DNA of 7,498 nucleotides from the NCBI GenBank assembly GCA_902800255.1, contig CADCDV010000027.1, positions 1 to 7,498 of the forward strand. Reading direction: 5' to 3'. The notes beneath the pieces are model-generated. The model was not told the origin of the DNA. It saw only the letters and a list, made by a program, of their open reading frames with translations, and searched no databases. This DNA is from an uncultured Erysipelotrichaceae bacterium. GTDB lineage: Bacteria > Bacillota_I > Bacilli_A > RFN20 > CAG-826. Both the position numbers and the translations under genes were made by a program. This document shows, piece by piece, positions 4,682 to 7,498 of the stretch (positions are counted from its first letter, which is position 1; each line of letters starts with the position of its first letter).

Positions 4682-6991
4682 ATGCAAAACGCTTACGAGA
4701 AATTCGAATTCGAAAAGGTAACCGAGAAGCTTGCCTCATATACAAGAACCGAGGGAGGAAAGCATAAAGCCCTCTCTTTGAGGATGTTTGATAACACGAT
4801 CGCTCTTGAAAGGGAACTTGCCTTCACCCAAGAGATGATGGATATTTTGGACCGTTTCGGAAATCTTCCTATCACGGTCTCTAGCGACCTTTCTAAAGCC
4901 ATCGATTTAGCCAAAAAAGGTGGAGTCCTTGGCATCACAGAACTCGAGAGAGTGGCCTCCGATATCCTTCTCCAAGAAGCGTTAAGACACTACTTCAGAC
5001 AAGTGGACAGTTCTCCTCTTTTGCTCGAGTATGTCTCACATTTCCCTGACATTTCCTCGATTGAGAAAGATATACATAGGGTTATCGCGCCCGACCTCAC
5101 CATCTTCGATAACGCATCTCCTAAACTAAGCACTGTCAGACATGCGATGAGACGCTTAGAGAATGAGATGAAGAAGAAACTCAATTCCATTCTCGAGGCC
5201 AACAAAGAATGGCTGAGCGATTACACCCTCACTCTTAAGAATGGACATTATGTTTTGCCTGTCGCCAATAGCTACAAGAGCAAAGTCCGCGGCATCGTTC
5301 AGGATGTCTCCAATAGCGGTGGCACAACCTTCATCGAACCTGAGATCCTCGTCGAGATGAATAACAAGATGGTCGAGCTCCAAAACGATGAAAGAGACGA
5401 AATCCATCGTCTCCTTATGGAACTCACCCAGAACGTTCTTTCTCACGAGGAAGAAGTTCTCACGAGCAATCAGATGATCGCCTATCTCGATTTCCTTATG
5501 GCGAAAGGCAACTACGCTCACGAAAACGATGCGCATATAGCGACACTATCGAAGAAATCGGTCGTTGACATGATGAATGCAAGGCACCCTCTTTTAGACA
5601 GGAAGAAGGTCGTTCCTAATGACTTCATGCTGAACGAAAACACTTCTCTCATCGTCATATCCGGTCCTAATGCCGGCGGCAAAACCGTCGCCTTAAAGAC
5701 AATTGGCCTCCTTGTCATGATGAATCAGTCTGGCCTTGCACTCCCTTGCGATCAAGGGGCGGAGCTTGGCTTCTTCCGTCATATCTATGTCGACATCGGT
5801 GACTCCCAGTCCTTAAGCGATAACCTTTCGACCTTCTCTGGCCATATGAAGAACCTCTCGGAGATTCTTTCTAACGTCGGAGGAAAGGACCTCGTCCTTC
5901 TTGATGAGCTTGGAACGGGAACATCACCAAAAGAAGGAGAGGCCATCGCCTATTCCGTCATCTCATATCTCCTTGAGAAACATGCGATAACCCTCGTGTC
6001 TTCTCACTTCGAAGGCCTTAAGGCCTATGCATTATCGCATCCTGAGGTCACGAACGCCTCGATGATGTTTGATGAGAAATCATTGACCCCAACCTACAAA
6101 CTGAAAATGGGGCTTCCTGGTGAATCCTATGGCCTTGTTGTTGCCAAACGCTTTGGGGTGCCAGAAGAGATCCTTAAGAAAGCCTCTTCATACCTTAGTG
6201 AACACGAAGACCTTTCGGTCAGTGAGGCCATCAAGAAACTAAGCGAAGCGACTCGACTCGCCGAAGAAGAGAAAAAGAAGCTCGCTATCGAAAGAACCAA
6301 AGTGGAAGGGGAAGCCAAAGCCCTCAAATCAAAGGAAGCCGCTTTAGCTAAACGCGAAGAGAATTTCCTTAGCGACGTCGAAGCCAAAAAGAACGCGATG
6401 CTTGGCGATTATGAGGAAAAGATGGATGAACTCCTTAAGAGCGTTCAGCACTCTGACGTCAAACTCCACGAAGTCATCAAAGCTAAAAAGAAACTCGAAG
6501 ACCTCCAAGAAGAAGTCAAAAAAGAGACATTCGATGGCCCTCTTTCCGTTGGGGATTATGTGGCCATCCCGTCGCTATTCGTTCAAGGACGACTCAAAGA
6601 GCTTAACGGCAATAAAATCACCATCGTCACGAGAGAAGGCCTCACTTTACATGCAAAGAAAGACCAAGCCGTCCGAGTCGAAGAACCAAAGATCGAGAAG
6701 AAAGAGACATCCGCTCTTAGAATCGATGACATCACTAATAGAGCCAGCGTCCCTCTTGAACTCAATATCATCGGTGAACACGTTGAAGATGGCATCATTT
6801 TACTTAGTAAATATCTTGATGACGCAAGAATAAAAAGGTTTAAACAAGTTCGAATTGTCCATGGAAAGGGTAGTGGTACCCTTCGTAAAGCAGTCCACGA
6901 CTATCTAAAAGGATGTTCATTTGTCGAAGAATATCATGTGGCGGGATATTATGATGGAGGCGATGGAGCGACCATCGTTACTTTAAAATGA
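4682..6991 (+). CDS. mutS2: MutS2 family ATPase/nuclease
   Basis: A 769-residue protein, near the usual 780. MutS2 proteins are not mismatch repair enzymes; family members limit homologous recombination, act on branched DNA, and in B. subtilis have been linked to collided-ribosome rescue. Order of parts: helical core/clamp region (about 1-315); ABC-type ATPase with Walker A GPNAGGKT (328-335), Walker B LVLLDELGTGT (404-414, Asp408-Glu409) and SSHFEGLKAYA (switch His); the GLPGESYGLVVAKRFG helix; a charged coiled coil (about 513-616); a KOW-like segment (about 621-664); and the C-terminal Smr endonuclease domain (about 692-769) with HGKGSGTLR (His727). The Smr opening motif is LELNIIG rather than LDLRG. 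uvrC overlaps the 3' end by ATGA. Codon use switches from C-ending to A/T-ending codons from about 6780, inside the Smr domain. The start at 4682 is the first ATG and fits the promoter. Confidence 0.95.
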   Translation: MQNAYEKFEFEKVTEKLASYTRTEGGKHKALSLRMFDNTIALERELAFTQEMMDILDRFGNLPITVSSDLSKAIDLAKKGGVLGITELERVASDILLQEALRHYFRQVDSSPLLLEYVSHFPDISSIEKDIHRVIAPDLTIFDNASPKLSTVRHAMRRLENEMKKKLNSILEANKEWLSDYTLTLKNGHYVLPVANSYKSKVRGIVQDVSNSGGTTFIEPEILVEMNNKMVELQNDERDEIHRLLMELTQNVLSHEEEVLTSNQMIAYLDFLMAKGNYAHENDAHIATLSKKSVVDMMNARHPLLDRKKVVPNDFMLNENTSLIVISGPNAGGKTVALKTIGLLVMMNQSGLALPCDQGAELGFFRHIYVDIGDSQSLSDNLSTFSGHMKNLSEILSNVGGKDLVLLDELGTGTSPKEGEAIAYSVISYLLEKHAITLVSSHFEGLKAYALSHPEVTNASMMFDEKSLTPTYKLKMGLPGESYGLVVAKRFGVPEEILKKASSYLSEHEDLSVSEAIKKLSEATRLAEEEKKKLAIERTKVEGEAKALKSKEAALAKREENFLSDVEAKKNAMLGDYEEKMDELLKSVQHSDVKLHEVIKAKKKLEDLQEEVKKETFDGPLSVGDYVAIPSLFVQGRLKELNGNKITIVTREGLTLHAKKDQAVRVEEPKIEKKETSALRIDDITNRASVPLELNIIGEHVEDGIILLSKYLDDARIKRFKQVRIVHGKGSGTLRKAVHDYLKGCSFVEEYHVAGYYDGGDGATIVTLK
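6760..6800. other. Sharp composition break inside the mutS2 Smr region
   Basis: Hand counts of G+C: 30 of 60 at 6661-6720, 19 of 60 at 6781-6840, 19 of 60 at 7021-7080 and 15 of 60 at 7321-7380. Codons ending in C (ATC, CTC, GTC) dominate before the break, and TTA, ATA, AAT and GGT dominate after it. The frame and the protein family continue unbroken, so this is either a second join between related genomes or real regional variation. Confidence 0.5.
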
Positions 6992-7498
6992 CAGATAAAG
7001 TAAAAAAGGCTATCCCTTTACTTCCTCATTCTCCAGGTGTCTATTTAATGAAAAACATAGATGACAAAGTCATTTATGTTGGTAAGGCTATTAATCTATA
7101 TAATAGAGTGTCTCAATATTTCCTTCGTCCTCAAGTTGGTAAGGTCGCTGCGATGGTCTCTAATGTTGACCATTTTGAAACGATAATGACTAAGACTGAT
7201 AAGGAAGCTTTTCTATTAGAAGAGAATCTAATTCATACTTACTATCCTAGATACAATATTCTCCTTAAAGACGGGAAACATTATCCGTATATTGCCTTAA
7301 AAAAGAAAGGTGATCCATATTTAAAAATTGCCCGAAATGATAAGGATAAAAATTATTATTATTTCGGACCATTTTCAACTTCTTCATATGCCTATGAAAT
7401 AATTAATCTACTCAATAAACTTTTCCCAACTAGAAAATGTAAAAATATCCCTTCTAGTCCATGCCTATACTATCATTTAGGACAATGTCTCGCTCCAT
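6988..7498 (+). CDS. uvrC: UvrABC system protein C, N-terminal part (3' end outside window)
   Basis: UvrC makes both incisions around bulky DNA lesions in nucleotide excision repair, working with UvrA and UvrB. The first 170 residues are present out of about 600. The start MTDKVKKAIPLLPHSPGVYLM opens the GIY-YIG nuclease domain (GVY at 17-19, YVGKA at 30-34, Arg40 in NLYNRVSQYF), which performs the 3' incision; the conserved EAFLLEENLI and PRYNILLKDGKHYPYI follow. Cysteines 151, 159 and 167 lie in RKC...PCLYYHLGQCLAP, the cluster that binds iron-sulphur in UvrC; the fourth is expected at residue 171, whose codon starts with the last base of the window (T, as in TGT/TGC). The UvrB-binding UVR domain and the RNase H-like 5' nuclease lie beyond the window. 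ATG overlaps the mutS2 stop as ATGA, implying coupled translation in one operon. The gene is much more AT-rich than the bulk of mutS2. Confidence 0.95.
   Translation, partial: MTDKVKKAIPLLPHSPGVYLMKNIDDKVIYVGKAINLYNRVSQYFLRPQVGKVAAMVSNVDHFETIMTKTDKEAFLLEENLIHTYYPRYNILLKDGKHYPYIALKKKGDPYLKIARNDKDKNYYYFGPFSTSSYAYEIINLLNKLFPTRKCKNIPSSPCLYYHLGQCLAP

Noticed and set aside
6402..6833. Plus-strand alternative frame of 143 residues inside mutS2
   Set aside because: A lysine/serine-rich shadow of the mutS2 coiled-coil and KOW-like region; the main frame is unbroken.
1..7498. CRISPR arrays, insertion sequences, tRNA or rRNA genes, phage att sites
   Set aside because: No regularly spaced repeats, no transposase or integrase frames, no terminal inverted repeats and no tRNA-like cloverleaf sequence were found in the short intergenic regions.

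Overview
The window looks like two (possibly three) different genomes joined end to end. Positions 1 to about 2500 read as a Bacteroidetes (Bacteroidales-like) chromosome. The evidence is two textbook Bacteroidetes promoters (TTTG, 20-nt spacer, TAnnTTTG), no Shine-Dalgarno-like sites in front of the genes, a small lipoprotein, and the order PASTA-repeat membrane protein followed by an RluD-type pseudouridine synthase. From about 2550 onward the content is Firmicutes/Tenericutes-like: RNase HIII, a CBS-pair protein, MutS2 and UvrC, with sigma-70-type TATAAT promoters and frequent AGA/AGG arginine codons. The changeover lies inside the rluD reading frame, in a stretch conserved in all RluD proteins. 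The simplest explanation is a metagenome assembly chimera; interspecies recombination is the alternative.

Layout. 1-1022: 3' two-thirds of gpmI (cofactor-independent phosphoglycerate mutase, glycolysis), closed by a bidirectional terminator hairpin at about 1031-1061. 1092-1262 (minus): a 56-residue Cys-rich, acidic lipoprotein. 1263-1392: a divergent intergenic region in which two Bacteroidetes-type promoters on opposite strands overlap. 1393-2235: a single-pass membrane protein with three PASTA repeats. 2219-3166: rluD-like gene overlapping the PASTA gene by 17 nt, Bacteroidetes-like at its N-terminus and Firmicutes/Tenericutes-like in its catalytic and C-terminal part.

3170-4087 (minus): rnhC (RNase HIII), tail to tail with rluD with only 3 nt between them. 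4088-4182: divergent promoter region. 4183-4596: small CBS-pair protein followed by a strong intrinsic terminator. 4682-6991: mutS2. 6988-7498: 5' part of uvrC, overlapping mutS2 by ATGA and running off the window. rnhC, mutS2 and uvrC are neighbours in many Firmicutes (for example the rnhC to uvrC stretch of Bacillus subtilis), so this half forms a coherent nucleic-acid maintenance neighbourhood: RNA-DNA hybrid removal, MutS2, and nucleotide excision repair.

The most interesting non-coding signal is a pair of near-identical 15-bp palindromes (consensus GGTKATAWWATMACC) embedding the -10 box directly in front of the CBS gene and mutS2. Each places the TATAAT hexamer exactly 6 nt before the ATG, which predicts leaderless or nearly leaderless mRNAs and perhaps shared control. 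A second composition break, from about 50% to about 30% GC, falls inside the Smr-domain part of mutS2 near 6780 and may mark another join. No mobile element, CRISPR array, tRNA or rRNA was seen.
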